Of a stretch of DNA of 64,000 nucleotides, positions 45,123-52,594 are shown piece after piece. Origin of the DNA: a virus. The DNA is taken from the IMG/VR virus record IMGVR_UViG_3300021437_000011, positions 28,247-92,246 of that record. The stretch is one strand, 5' to 3'. Each line of letters starts with the position of its first letter. The stretch's first letter is position 1. The notes under the pieces are model-generated. The model was not told the DNA's origin and did no database searches. It was given only the letters and a program-made list of their open reading frames with translations. Position numbers and translations under genes: made by a program.

Positions 45123-46457
45123 CTATTGTAGAACAAGTTCAACATTTTGGAGGGTTCCGCCGCTATCCCAGGTGATAAGGAGAGCCTCGCCCGCGCCAAT
45201 GGTCAATGGACTCGACAGCACGATCCGCTCCGCGCCGAGCTCCGAACTCGAATAGGTGTGCGCCGGGATCGTCATCGTCGCGCACTGACCGCTGTTGATA
45301 TTGACCAGCTCGACGATTGTGGGCGTCACGCAGGGGACGCCAGCCTCAAAAGTCGCCATCGTGTATGTCTTGGCGTCGAGGTGGTAAACGCCCCCGGAAG
45401 CCGACAACGGCCGGCAGCGGCCTCGCGCCAGGGCCGGAGTCTGCGGCCCGGCGCCCGTGAATGAAGTCACGACGGCGCGCATATGCCATCCAGTAATGAC
45501 GCGCGTCCCACCTCCTTCGAGGGGGATCGCCAAGGACTGGCTTGTCCAATCCGAAGGTATCGCCCATCGAATATGGAAGAGCTGAGGCGGGTCCGAAAGC
45601 GTAGCTGGCCCATTCTTCATCCAGGTAGACGGATCGCTCAAGTTGGGAAGCGCTTTCCAGGTCAGGTCCGACGCATAGTATTGGAGCGCCATATCGCGCA
45701 CATTCGCGGACTTGCGATGGACCATCAGATCCAGGCCGAAACCAGCGGAGGGGAATGTAAAAAGTTGAGCCTGGCCGACATCGTAAACCACATCGGGGAC
45801 GGTTCCAAAGCTCCCGTCCGTCATCGCGGCGTTAAACACCAGGGTTTGGTCGTCATAGCCGCTGTTGGTCCCTAGCATGTACATGATCGACATCTTGGGA
45901 GATGTCCCAGGGGCGGTCAGCGATTCCGGCTTTACGACAATCCATTTCCGGGATGTGATGAAGCTGGGGACGGGGGAAAAGGCGACGCGATCTGAAGAAG
46001 GCGTAGCCCACTCAACGATGTAGGTGCCAGGACCGTTACGAAAACCATCCGACTGATCAAGCGTGACAGTGAGCTGCCGGTCCGCCTCTATGCCGTTGGT
46101 GCTATCCCAGACCTGGAGGCCAGGGCCAGTCCAAACCCCTGGAGTGTCAATTGTAAACCGGAGCTGCGCGACATCTTCCGTGGATGCGACATAAACAGAA
46201 TCGCCAGCGGAAAATGTCGCATTGGTTCCCCAAGGCATAAATGCATTCGGGCCATCATGACCTGAGGCGGCGCTGCTGTAATCCGTGAACTCAATGTTCA
46301 AACCCGCCAAGTCCACGTTATAAGCGTATACATCTTCAGCTTCTTCAATACTACTATATGCGTCAGTAAAATGGACCTGATCGGTTTGTCCGCGCACAAT
46401 GCCATCGGAGTTGTTTCCAGCCGAATCCGATATCTCGGCTATTGAAATCGTAAACAA
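45123..46457 (-). CDS. hypothetical large virion-like protein
   Basis: 444 aa, first gene of the leftward virion-like operon. Thr/Ser/Gly/Ala-rich and beta-strand rich, with several similar segments around short Trp-containing strands (WTGPGLQVWDS, YIVEWATP, WIVVKPESL). No signal peptide or membrane segment. Appearance is that of a multi-domain fibre or baseplate-like protein. Not recognised. Confidence 0.6.
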   Translation of the reverse strand: MFTISIAEISDSAGNNSDGIVRGQTDQVHFTDAYSSIEEAEDVYAYNVDLAGLNIEFTDYSSAASGHDGPNAFMPWGTNATFSAGDSVYVASTEDVAQLRFTIDTPGVWTGPGLQVWDSTNGIEADRQLTVTLDQSDGFRNGPGTYIVEWATPSSDRVAFSPVPSFITSRKWIVVKPESLTAPGTSPKMSIMYMLGTNSGYDDQTLVFNAAMTDGSFGTVPDVVYDVGQAQLFTFPSAGFGLDLMVHRKSANVRDMALQYYASDLTWKALPNLSDPSTWMKNGPATLSDPPQLFHIRWAIPSDWTSQSLAIPLEGGGTRVITGWHMRAVVTSFTGAGPQTPALARGRCRPLSASGGVYHLDAKTYTMATFEAGVPCVTPTIVELVNINSGQCATMTIPAHTYSSSELGAERIVLSSPLTIGAGEALLITWDSGGTLQNVELVLQ

Positions 46458-46579
46458 CTAAAAACCTCCCTGAGGCTCCCCATGAAATTCGATTGATCAT
46501 GATTTATCATAATGTCAAGAGCCAATATACTGAATTTTTAATTTTTTATGAAAAATTTTGTTGATACATTTAAAGAACA
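46458..46579. promoter_or_regulatory. AT-rich promoter region
   Basis: 122 bp, very AT-rich, upstream of the 444-aa leftward gene. Contains TGATCATGATTTATCATAAT, a partly palindromic stretch. No -35/-10 pair assigned with confidence. Confidence 0.35.
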
Positions 46580-46888
46580 TCATGTTCCCTTAGGCTTCCC
46601 AAACCAGTACTCCTTCATTTCCAGAAGAAACTCCCGAGATTGAGCCGCGCCAGCAGGCAAAACGCTGCTTTCCCCGCAATGAGGGCAAAGAGCCGTTAGC
46701 CCTTTGTCTGTCCACTTCGTGATCTCTTTGGGGGAAAAAGTCTCAAGACAAGAGAAGCAATAGGCTTTGTGCGAGATTTCGAGAACGTGCAAATTGTGAA
46801 TGCTGCGCCTGCGCGCGAGAATAAGGGGATAGTCTTTTGGAACGGACATCTGGACCTCGGGATTGACAACGAGGGAGATGTCTGACAC
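46580..46888 (-). CDS. small zinc-ribbon cytoplasmic protein
   Basis: 102 aa. CFSCLETF and CPHCGESS form a zinc ribbon near residues 44-73; the end EFLLEMKEYWFG is a helix. Resembles small zinc proteins found in bacteria and phages with no known role. Leftward, single gene. Confidence 0.65.
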   Translation of the reverse strand: MSDISLVVNPEVQMSVPKDYPLILARRRSIHNLHVLEISHKAYCFSCLETFSPKEITKWTDKGLTALCPHCGESSVLPAGAAQSREFLLEMKEYWFGKPKGT

Positions 46889-47092
46889 CGTGGAGGAAAT
46901 GCAAGGAAACCCGACATCCCCCCATATCGAAGGGGAGGGGAACCCGCTCCTCTCGTGAGGAAGAGAAGCGGGCTTTGGGAAGTCGGCTGGAACATCTCGC
47001 CGACTGCTTGGCGAGTAGAGCTATAGCCCTTGCACGCAACCAGCGCAAGAGAAAACGCACTATTCATTATGAGGAGTATAGTAAATGAAAAG

Positions 47093-47112
47093 ATAAAACG
47101 TATACGTTTTAT
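47093..47112. promoter_or_regulatory. 20 bp perfect palindrome, candidate operator
   Basis: Ten-base arm ATAAAACGTA followed by its exact complement. A homodimeric regulator would suit it. Lies between the leftward zinc-ribbon gene and the rightward SLOG gene. Confidence 0.6.
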
Positions 47113-47158
47113 TTACGAATTCATCTGATGTATGGATATGGTCGCGGGAATAGAAGCG

Positions 47159-47195
47159 GGAGCCGTAGCCGCCGGTGGGGTTAAGCTACGGCTCC
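47159..47195 (+). terminator. strong hairpin upstream of the SLOG gene
   Basis: An 11-bp perfect stem (GGAGCCGTAGC and its complement at 47185-47195) with a 15-base loop, followed by AACTTTG. Either a terminator with a weak T-run or an attenuator in the leader of the gene at 47264. Confidence 0.55.
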
Positions 47196-47263
47196 AACTT
47201 TGCCAGATCGCCCAGCAGTAGAAACCAGTACTTAAGTATCAAATGAGCCGAGGAGAGTCAAGC

Positions 47264-47638
47264 ATGTCATTGGCAGCGATCCTATGCGGAGGGAAAAACT
47301 TTAAAGATTACGCCGTCTTGAAAGAATGTCTTGATAAAGAACATGAGCGCTATGGACTTGAAATCATCATTCATGGCGCCGAAGGCGGCGGCGTTGATGA
47401 TCTCGCCGACAAATGGGGGCGGCTTAATGGCGCTCTCGTCATCCCCATCCCCGCCTGGTGGAAGAGGTACGGAGCCACCGCGGGGACGATAAGAAATGGG
47501 GTGATGGTGAAACTGCTCAAGATCATCCCCACTGAGAGAAAGGCCGTCATCGCCTTCCCTGGTCGGGATATGACCATGGTTGAGCTCGCCGAGAAAGAAA
47601 GCGAGAGCGGGATCAAGCTGATCAAGATCGGGTGGTGA
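47264..47638 (+). CDS. SLOG-fold (YspA/cpYpsA-like, DUF2493) nucleotide-binding protein
   Basis: 124 aa from ATG 47264 (GGAGAG upstream). IIHGAEGGGVDDLADKWG replaces the usual HGgArGaD loop, followed by KRYGATAGTIRNGVMV and KAVIAFPGRDMTMVELA. This small Rossmann family binds nucleotides or related ligands and appears in phages and near defence genes; the reaction is unknown. Followed by a strong terminator. Confidence 0.8.
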   Translation: MSLAAILCGGKNFKDYAVLKECLDKEHERYGLEIIIHGAEGGGVDDLADKWGRLNGALVIPIPAWWKRYGATAGTIRNGVMVKLLKIIPTERKAVIAFPGRDMTMVELAEKESESGIKLIKIGW

Positions 47639-47642
47639 GGTC

Positions 47643-47678
47643 AGCGTGAGAGCGAGGTTCGGGGCTCGCTCTCACGCT
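47643..47678. terminator. bidirectional terminator between convergent genes
   Basis: A 14-bp perfect stem (AGCGTGAGAGCGAG at 47643-47656; complement at 47665-47678) with an 8-base loop, followed by ATTTAG on the + strand. Ends both the SLOG gene and the leftward secreted-protein gene. Confidence 0.85.
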
Positions 47679-47680
47679 AT

Positions 47681-47929
47681 TTAGCACCTACAGGTCGGGC
47701 TGTACGCGCCATCGCAGCACACATCGCGGCCGGCCGAGCATCCGCAGACCCCTCCGTGATGGGAGCAACATCCTTGTTGTTTTTGCGTCTGCGCGGCGAG
47801 CCTTTTGCAAAAGGTTACGGAGCAAGACGGTTTTCCCTGCATTATTTCGTCAAAGCTGACGGCGCGCTCCTTGGCCGACGCCCAAGAAAGGCATAAGGCC
47901 AAAGCTGACAAAAAGATAACAATCCTCAT
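47681..47929 (-). CDS. secreted small Cys-rich protein
   Basis: 82 aa from ATG 47929 (GGGGGATAT upstream). Signal peptide RIVIFLSALALCLSWASA, cleaved near residue 19. The mature part has ten Cys, including CCSHHGGVCGCSAGRDVCC and SPTCRC, so it should be disulfide-bonded in the periplasm or outside. Related Cys-rich secreted proteins occur in proteobacteria; phage carriage suggests lysogenic conversion or host surface change. Function unknown. Confidence 0.72.
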   Translation of the reverse strand: MRIVIFLSALALCLSWASAKERAVSFDEIMQGKPSCSVTFCKRLAAQTQKQQGCCSHHGGVCGCSAGRDVCCDGAYSPTCRC

Positions 47930-47948
47930 ATATCCCCCTGTTTTTCTA

Positions 47949-48042
47949 CCGCTGTCTCGTGAGAGAGCCCAAGCCAGTTTCATGATTCCTGTTATGGCGG
48001 ACCCAAGACCGTCTATGCAAGAGCTCTCTCACGAGACAGCGG
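47949..48042. repeat. 20 bp perfect inverted repeat around a 54 bp segment
   Basis: Arms at 47949-47968 (starting CCGCTGTCTCGTG) and 48023-48042 are exact complements, 54 bp apart, just upstream of the leftward secreted Cys-rich gene. Could be a large stem-loop, a pair of recombinase sites around an invertible promoter, or a transposon remnant. Confidence 0.7.
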
Positions 48043-48051
48043 GGCAAGTGT

Positions 48052-48094
48052 GGGGCGTCCTTTTGACATCCTGGAGGATGCGAAAGGACGCCCC
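48052..48094 (-). terminator. hairpin after the YadA-like gene
   Basis: A 12-bp stem (GGGGCGTCCTTT at 48052-48063; complement 48083-48094) with a 19-base loop, 41 bases past the stop of the leftward YadA-like gene. It lacks a T-run on that strand, so it may stabilise the transcript end rather than terminate alone. Confidence 0.55.
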
Positions 48095-48135
48095 AAAACC
48101 GCGTGGGGCTTGGGGGAAGCGCGCGGAGTCAGAAC

Positions 48136-49197
48136 CTACCACTGGCCGACAAGTCCAACCGTTCCGCCAGAAGCGCCCCCTTTAAAGCCAGCTCCTCCAG
48201 AGGCGTTGACTTGCCAGTTCTTATCAATCCGGAACGCCAGACCGCCAGCGAGCGCGCCCGTCCCATCGAAATCCGCGACGTTGACGGAAATGCCGAAGGT
48301 CTTGCCGGTCTCCAGGCTGGGGACTTTGGAGGCCATCGCCAGGGCGACGCCGCCTTCAACCTTGTCCATACGACCCTGCAGGTTTGAGATCTGCGCCGCG
48401 GCGACATCGCGCCAGCCTTCCAGCGAACTCAGCCGGCCGCCATAGCGGGAAAGCGTCGTGTTGACGTCATTACGCCAACTGTCGACGCCAGAAGCCCAGG
48501 TCTCGATGGTTCCGCCCGTGCCGTTGAACGCGTCCAGCGAGCCGCCGACGTCGCGTCCGCCAGCTATAACTTTGCCCGCCGTGACTGTCCCGGTCGACGT
48601 CACGTCGCCGCCTGCGATCGTGGTGGAGCCCTTCGCGTCGGTGAAGGACGCGCCGCCCGCCGTGACTGAGCTGCTAGCGCCAGCTTTTGTATTGACAACG
48701 GTGACGCCATTCGCGGAGAAAACGCTTTTATTGTCCCCAGAGGCATCAATCGATGTTACGCCGTTGGCCGTCCTTGTCGTCGAAGCGCCAGCGCCATTGG
48801 TCATGGTCGATGACGTGAGCACATTGCCATTGGTTGTTGTCGTGCTTACGCTGTCCCCCGTCGTCGTATCAGTGAGAGTCCGCGCCCGGCGAGCCGTTTT
48901 CCCGTCGAACTTGGCGGCGTTGGCGTCGGCGGCGATGGCGTCGAGCTGAGGCTGGGTCAGGTTTATGGGATCAATCCACCCACACGTGGCGCAGGATTTG
49001 AAGGAGCCATCTGGATTGATCTGACTGACGTCGACAGGCGCGTTGTTGTTGGCGAAATCAACAGCGACAAGATTCGCCGAGCTGGTTTTTTGCTCCGAGA
49101 CGAAGCCAACGGCGGGATCGTAATCCGCCGCCCAGGCCCCGCTTGCCCCCGCGCCGATCATAAGCGCCAATGCCGAAACTTTGTATTTGTATCCCAT
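48136..49197 (-). CDS. YadA-type trimeric autotransporter adhesin
   Basis: 353 aa from ATG 49197. Signal peptide YKYKVSALALMIGAGASG with a cleavage site after AWA (residue 23). The passenger (about 90-260) is a Thr/Ser/Gly/Ala repeat region (DGKTARRARTLTDTTTGDS; TTIAGGDVTSTGTVTAGK). The final 100 residues hold the coiled stalk (LSSLEGWRDVAAAQISNLQG) and the YadA anchor (KVPSLETGKTFGISVNV, ending GTVGLVGQW), which forms the 12-strand outer-membrane barrel as a trimer. A phage-borne outer membrane adhesin suggests lysogenic conversion or blocking of other phages; less likely a virion fibre, because of the signal peptide and barrel. Confidence 0.83.
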   Translation of the reverse strand: MGYKYKVSALALMIGAGASGAWAADYDPAVGFVSEQKTSSANLVAVDFANNNAPVDVSQINPDGSFKSCATCGWIDPINLTQPQLDAIAADANAAKFDGKTARRARTLTDTTTGDSVSTTTTNGNVLTSSTMTNGAGASTTRTANGVTSIDASGDNKSVFSANGVTVVNTKAGASSSVTAGGASFTDAKGSTTIAGGDVTSTGTVTAGKVIAGGRDVGGSLDAFNGTGGTIETWASGVDSWRNDVNTTLSRYGGRLSSLEGWRDVAAAQISNLQGRMDKVEGGVALAMASKVPSLETGKTFGISVNVADFDGTGALAGGLAFRIDKNWQVNASGGAGFKGGASGGTVGLVGQW

Positions 49198-49329
49198 GAA
49201 GCCATCCCCTTTTTGACATCCAAAAAGGGTTATCGTCCCGCCATGGTTGCGCCGCAATCATAATCGTTCCAAATCAGTGTGAAGACCACACTTCTGTGTC
49301 ATTTGGGTAACGTTAACGTTTTCCGAAGG

Positions 49330-49542
49330 TTACTGGTTGAGGCCGCCTTCCTTGGTCTTCGTCCATGATTCAGGAGCTCCCGTCATGGGGTTGGGGATGA
49401 CGATCTCACCCCCAATTTCAAGATCGGCGATGTTGGCGTAAAGCCATTCGATCGCCACGCCCCGCGCTATCTTGAGCTTGTCTTCGTCGCCAGTGTCGAA
49501 CATGTCGAAGATGCGCTGGGGGCAGACGATTTTGCGGCTCAT
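49330..49542 (-). CDS. hypothetical small protein
   Basis: 70 aa with a compact acidic fold-like sequence (IFDMFDTGDEDKLKIARG; ADLEIGGEIVIPNPMTG). The start overlaps the upstream HAD-like gene stop by four bases. No domain recognised. Confidence 0.55.
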   Translation of the reverse strand: MSRKIVCPQRIFDMFDTGDEDKLKIARGVAIEWLYANIADLEIGGEIVIPNPMTGAPESWTKTKEGGLNQ

Positions 49543-50150
49543 GACTTAGCCTCGACGCTGTCGTAATCCCGAAACGGCTTAAACGCCTTAATCTCTTCGG
49601 GCGTGGGAAACTTTCCACAAAAGCAGTAGGCTCTATCGTCAATCAAGAGGACGGCGGGAGGCTTCCCGACTGAGAAGACAAGGGAATCATACAGCTTGCC
49701 TCCCTCCACGATTCCGAAGGCGTCGCAAAGCCAGAGCAAGACCCAGGATCGCGTCGCGGCGTCGCCTTCGGCGCAGGACAAGCGCGAAGAAACGATCCAG
49801 ACCTCAAGGCCAGCTTCGATATAACCCTTCAGCGCCTCCATGGCCCCATGCACAGGCAACCCATCAAGAACGTCAGCGGCTTTCCATTTCACATAGCGGT
49901 GGAGGACGCCATCAACATCTATGGCGACAATGGGCTTGTGCGGGTGAATGAAGCCGCCACGCCACGTCGCCTGCTCCGGCGTGGTCTTTAAAGCCGACGC
50001 GGAGGGCGGCCGGTTCGCTTCAAGGGCGACGATCATCTCCCTGGCGGCGGATGCGATGTTGAAGGACCATTCCTCTGGAACGTCGAGGATCTCCCTCATC
50101 ATCTCAATGGCGCTCAGGCGGGTGCGCTCGCGATCTTCCTCACTGGCCAT
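49539..50150 (-). CDS. HAD-superfamily phosphatase-like protein
   Basis: 203 aa from ATG 50150 (GGAGGGCC upstream); an ATG four codons earlier is possible. The HAD core is PIVAIDVDGVLHRY (nucleophile Asp in DVDG), EVWIVSSRLS (motif II) and AVLLIDDRAYCF (motif IV). The N-terminal 70 residues are an extra helical region. Phage HAD proteins often dephosphorylate nucleotides or nucleic acid ends; with an RNA ligase encoded 2 kb away, RNA end-healing is a possible role. Coupled to genes on both sides. Confidence 0.78.
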   Translation of the reverse strand: MASEEDRERTRLSAIEMMREILDVPEEWSFNIASAAREMIVALEANRPPSASALKTTPEQATWRGGFIHPHKPIVAIDVDGVLHRYVKWKAADVLDGLPVHGAMEALKGYIEAGLEVWIVSSRLSCAEGDAATRSWVLLWLCDAFGIVEGGKLYDSLVFSVGKPPAVLLIDDRAYCFCGKFPTPEEIKAFKPFRDYDSVEAKS

Positions 50151-50355
50151 CTGGCCCTCCATTCATCCATTCACGCAGCTTGCCCCATGCGGTCAGAAGA
50201 AGACCCGCGAAGGCTCCAATCCCAAGAGAGATAAAACCTATGATTCTGAAGTCGTCATGGCCGTAGATTGTTCCCAATAAGGCGAAGCAGAATCCAGCGC
50301 CAGTCATCTGGATGGCCCCAGTCTGGAGGAATTCTTCAAATTTACTCAATTTCAT
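50140..50355 (-). CDS. small membrane protein, possible holin
   Basis: 71 aa with two hydrophobic helices (about 13-30 MTGAGFCFALLGTIYG; 38-57 IIGFISLGIGAFAGLLLTAW) and charged ends. The two-helix shape suits a class II holin or small phage membrane protein. It is far from the endolysin and overlaps its neighbours in a leftward operon. Holin role is a guess. Confidence 0.6.
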   Translation of the reverse strand: MKLSKFEEFLQTGAIQMTGAGFCFALLGTIYGHDDFRIIGFISLGIGAFAGLLLTAWGKLREWMNGGPDGQ

Positions 50356-50591
50356 TGCTTCATGGCGGGAGCTTTGGGCGACCGCCCCTCGTTTTTCGCG
50401 ATGAATTCTTTCATGGCGACAAGCATATCCTTGCGGTCAGCGTTGCAGATATAGTTCATCCGGCCTGGCGCGTCGTTGAGGGGGAACACCAGGAGACAGA
50501 AGCCGCAGCCCTCAAACGCCGCGCTCAGGAGATGGCCGAGCTCGTTCATGCGCTCATGGTGCTCAGCCTCAATCGCTTGGTGGTCAGTCAT
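50352..50591 (-). CDS. hypothetical small protein
   Basis: 79 aa, first gene of a leftward operon driven from the 50592-50707 control region. MTDHQAIEAEHHERMNELGH, then FCLLVFPLNDAPGRMNYICN. A small phage protein type seen with this last motif; function unknown. Overlaps the next gene by ATGA. Confidence 0.6.
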   Translation of the reverse strand: MTDHQAIEAEHHERMNELGHLLSAAFEGCGFCLLVFPLNDAPGRMNYICNADRKDMLVAMKEFIAKNEGRSPKAPAMKQ

Positions 50592-50614
50592 GCTTCCCGC
50601 TTTTTAAAAGTTTC

Positions 50615-50690
50615 TTTCGCAACAAAAATCCTTTAACGAAGTTTACGCGCTTTCGCGACAAAAAACTGTCGCGATTCCCGTTTCGCGACA
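50615..50690. promoter_or_regulatory. operator cluster: TTTCGCGACA repeats between divergent genes
   Basis: TTTCGCAACA at 50615, TTTCGCGACA at 50651 and 50681, plus the inverted TGTCGCGA at 50667-50674; the 50653-50674 pair forms TCGCGACA/TGTCGCGA arms. They lie between the leftward operon at 50591 and the rightward gene at 50708, so one repressor could control both directions. Confidence 0.7.
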
Positions 50691-50707
50691 GTTTTGAATG
50701 GAGGCGA

Positions 50708-50869
50708 ATGATGACGATTGAGCAACGGCTCCAAGAGATGGAGAGCCAGATAACCTATTTAGTCCATCGCGAATATAGGTTATCGTCGGCTGTTCGGGGC
50801 ATAAGCCTTGTTGTCACGCTCACTCTGGCGTTCACCCTCATCGAGCTGATAGCTTTGTCAGCGCGGTGA
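50708..50869 (+). CDS. small single-pass membrane protein
   Basis: 53 aa (ATG 50708 or 50711), with GGAGGCGA upstream. An N-terminal amphipathic charged helix (IEQRLQEMESQITYLVHRE) is followed by a hydrophobic segment (ISLVVTLTLAFTLIELIA). Divergent from the leftward operon and controlled by the repeat cluster just before it. Might be a host-takeover or lysis-timing peptide. Confidence 0.55.
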   Translation: MMTIEQRLQEMESQITYLVHREYRLSSAVRGISLVVTLTLAFTLIELIALSAR

Positions 50870-51124
50870 TCAGGAAGTCTTCTCCGCGAAGTCTCCGCAC
50901 CAATTATCGAAAGGCGTCAGCGGCCAGAACGCCTCCATATCGACAAGGGAAAGTCCTGTTTGGATATCTTTCCTGTAGAGCGCGCTCAACTCCGCCCTCG
51001 CTTTCCTCACAACGATTTCGAAGATCGGGGATGGGGATCGTCTCTTACAAAATCCATAGTGTTCAAAGCCGTCGTTTACGTGGTCCGGTTTCCAATAACG
51101 GCAATTCTCACAAGTCGCTTTCAT
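50870..51124 (-). CDS. small zinc-finger-like phage protein
   Basis: 84 aa from ATG 51124 (GGAGGC upstream). CENCRYW near the start, FCKRRSPSP in the middle and WCGDF at the end are the pattern of a small phage protein family with four conserved Cys that likely bind a metal. Function unknown. Confidence 0.68.
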   Translation of the reverse strand: MKATCENCRYWKPDHVNDGFEHYGFCKRRSPSPIFEIVVRKARAELSALYRKDIQTGLSLVDMEAFWPLTPFDNWCGDFAEKTS

Positions 51125-51137
51125 TTTACAGCCTCCT

Positions 51138-51383
51138 TTAGCGCACAATGGCGCCACAGCAGCCGCGGCGCTGGCGAGGGTCAATGCGATTGAGCTGCTC
51201 ATCGGTAATGTGCTCGCCATCAACCCAAATCCACCACATGCAGTGTGAGCCCAGGCAGCAACACTCCTTGTAAAAACTAGCGGCGGCATACCGGTTAACT
51301 GAATAACTTCCATTATCCGTCATGGACTCGGGACACCACTTCTCAGCGGCCTCCGCCTCGGTGACGATCATCGTTTGAGCCAT
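51138..51383 (-). CDS. conserved small phage protein with Cys/Trp pattern
   Basis: 81 aa. VTEAEAAEKWCPES, CLGSHCMWWIW and RGCCGAI occur in order, as in a family of phage proteins of unknown role. Six Cys, no signal peptide, so an intracellular metal site is likely. Overlaps the YkgJ-like gene by 16 bases. Confidence 0.68.
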   Translation of the reverse strand: MAQTMIVTEAEAAEKWCPESMTDNGSYSVNRYAAASFYKECCCLGSHCMWWIWVDGEHITDEQLNRIDPRQRRGCCGAIVR

Positions 51384-51793
51384 TTTCCTACCTCTCTGCT
51401 AATGTCAGCTTTCCCGACATTAGCAGAGAGGGACGGATATGTCAAAGCCAAGCGACGCTTGCCCTCTGCGATCACAGGATCATCGCCGCACGCCCCGAGA
51501 CTGGGGCGGCTCAGAACGAAGGCGGCGCAATCGAACGCCTTGCACACGGCTGGTCGCGTCGCATAGACGGCGCAGCCCTTTTTCGTGAGGTTGACGCAGT
51601 CGCCGTTGCGCTTCACCTTGAGCTGGCGGACGCGGAGTTCGCCATAGTCGCGCCATTCCCAGTCGCCGCGGGTCTCGGAAACATCGTCGCCAGCGGTTTC
51701 ATCGAGAATGATCACCATGCGCCGGCAGCAGGCGCGACAGGCCCCGCAGTCGACCCTGCAGGTCATCCCCCGCGGAAGTCCAGGCAGCGTCAT
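51368..51793 (-). CDS. YkgJ-type Cys-cluster protein
   Basis: 141 aa from ATG 51793, overlapping the upstream stop by four bases. CGACRACCRRM, then GDCVNLTKKGCAVYATRPAVC and FDCAAF make the eight-Cys cluster of the YkgJ family, thought to bind zinc or iron. No signal peptide. Function unknown; common in phage and proteobacterial genomes. Confidence 0.78.
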   Translation of the reverse strand: MTLPGLPRGMTCRVDCGACRACCRRMVIILDETAGDDVSETRGDWEWRDYGELRVRQLKVKRNGDCVNLTKKGCAVYATRPAVCKAFDCAAFVLSRPSLGACGDDPVIAEGKRRLALTYPSLSANVGKADISREVGKWLKR

Positions 51794-52029
51794 GAGGGCT
51801 CCTGGGCTGCGAGAATGCACTCCTTGAAGTACTCCATGGCGGCGGCGGAGGCGGTCTTAAGCATCTCCCGCGTCTCCGGGTCAAGGCAGGCCAAGACCTT
51901 CCTCGCCGGGGTTCCTGGCGGGCGCTGCACGCCGATAATGGCCTCAGCGATGCGCACGGCGAGCTCGGCCTGATCAATGGGCGCGATGAGCTTGACCGCG
52001 GCGTGGGCCTTTATCTCAGTCCTGTCCAT
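51790..52029 (-). CDS. hypothetical small helical protein
   Basis: 79 aa from ATG 52029, with a start inside the end of the RNA ligase gene (14-base overlap). Mostly helical (AELAVRIAEAIIGVQRPP; ETREMLKTASAAAMEYFK). Not recognised; coupled to both neighbours. Confidence 0.55.
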   Translation of the reverse strand: MDRTEIKAHAAVKLIAPIDQAELAVRIAEAIIGVQRPPGTPARKVLACLDPETREMLKTASAAAMEYFKECILAAQEPS

Positions 52030-52594
52030 TTTGGCCCCTTTTGAAACCGAAGTCCCGGAGCTTGATTTTGGCCATCCGCCCGTCATCGCAGCGCCAGACG
52101 ACGCCTTCAATGTCGGGACCAGCCGCGAACCACGTCTGGAGCCCGGAGAAGGTCCGGGGCGTCTCCTCTGGGTTGAGGAAAAGCAGCCAGGAAGAATCGT
52201 GCGCGACCAGCGTATGCGAGGCGCAGCCCTCGGGATTGCCCTGCACCTTGGGGCCGATGAGCTCATAGGTTCCGGGGCGCTGGAGAGGAAGAGCCGCGAA
52301 GGCTTCACGATGCAAGGCGTCTTCGGGGCCATCGCCGACGGGGAGCCAGCCGACGGTCTTTCCGGTCCTCTCGTCATGATCCGAGAGGCGGAACCCTTCA
52401 GGGGCGAAAACCCCCTTCTTGAGCTCGCGACGTTTCCACAAAATCCCATCGGCTATCATACAGCAGGTCCCATCGAGCTTGCGAGTCGGCCAGCCTTCGC
52501 CGGAGAGAACCCATTGGCAGACAGGATTGACGATGTCGATGACGCGGCTCCGGTTGGAAGGGTCGCGCTGGAAGAGCGTGGGGATTTTTTTCAT
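52016..52594 (-). CDS. phage RNA ligase
   Basis: 192 aa from ATG 52594, overlapping the previous stop by ATGA. Motif I is TRKLDGTCC with the adenylated Lys (K39). It continues with ILWKRRELKKGVFAPEGF, GTYELIGPKVQGNPEG, DIEGVVWRCDDGRMAKIK (motif IV-like EG and motif V KIK). This is the small phage ligase type I know as DUF5565. It would seal breaks in RNA, for example tRNAs cut by host anticodon nucleases; the tRNA-Gln gene nearby fits that. Confidence 0.83.
   Translation of the reverse strand: MKKIPTLFQRDPSNRSRVIDIVNPVCQWVLSGEGWPTRKLDGTCCMIADGILWKRRELKKGVFAPEGFRLSDHDERTGKTVGWLPVGDGPEDALHREAFAALPLQRPGTYELIGPKVQGNPEGCASHTLVAHDSSWLLFLNPEETPRTFSGLQTWFAAGPDIEGVVWRCDDGRMAKIKLRDFGFKRGQNGQD

Larger units (their letters stand above)
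46889..47263. other. non-coding region with hairpins and a perfect palindrome
   Basis: 375 bp without a credible gene. Contains hairpins at about 46949-46981 (CCCGCT / AGCGGG) and 46981-47005 (AGTCGGC / GCCGACT), a palindrome at 47093-47112 and an 11-bp stem at 47159-47195. The first two could belong to an untranslated RNA; the last two look like controls of the SLOG gene. Confidence 0.45.
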
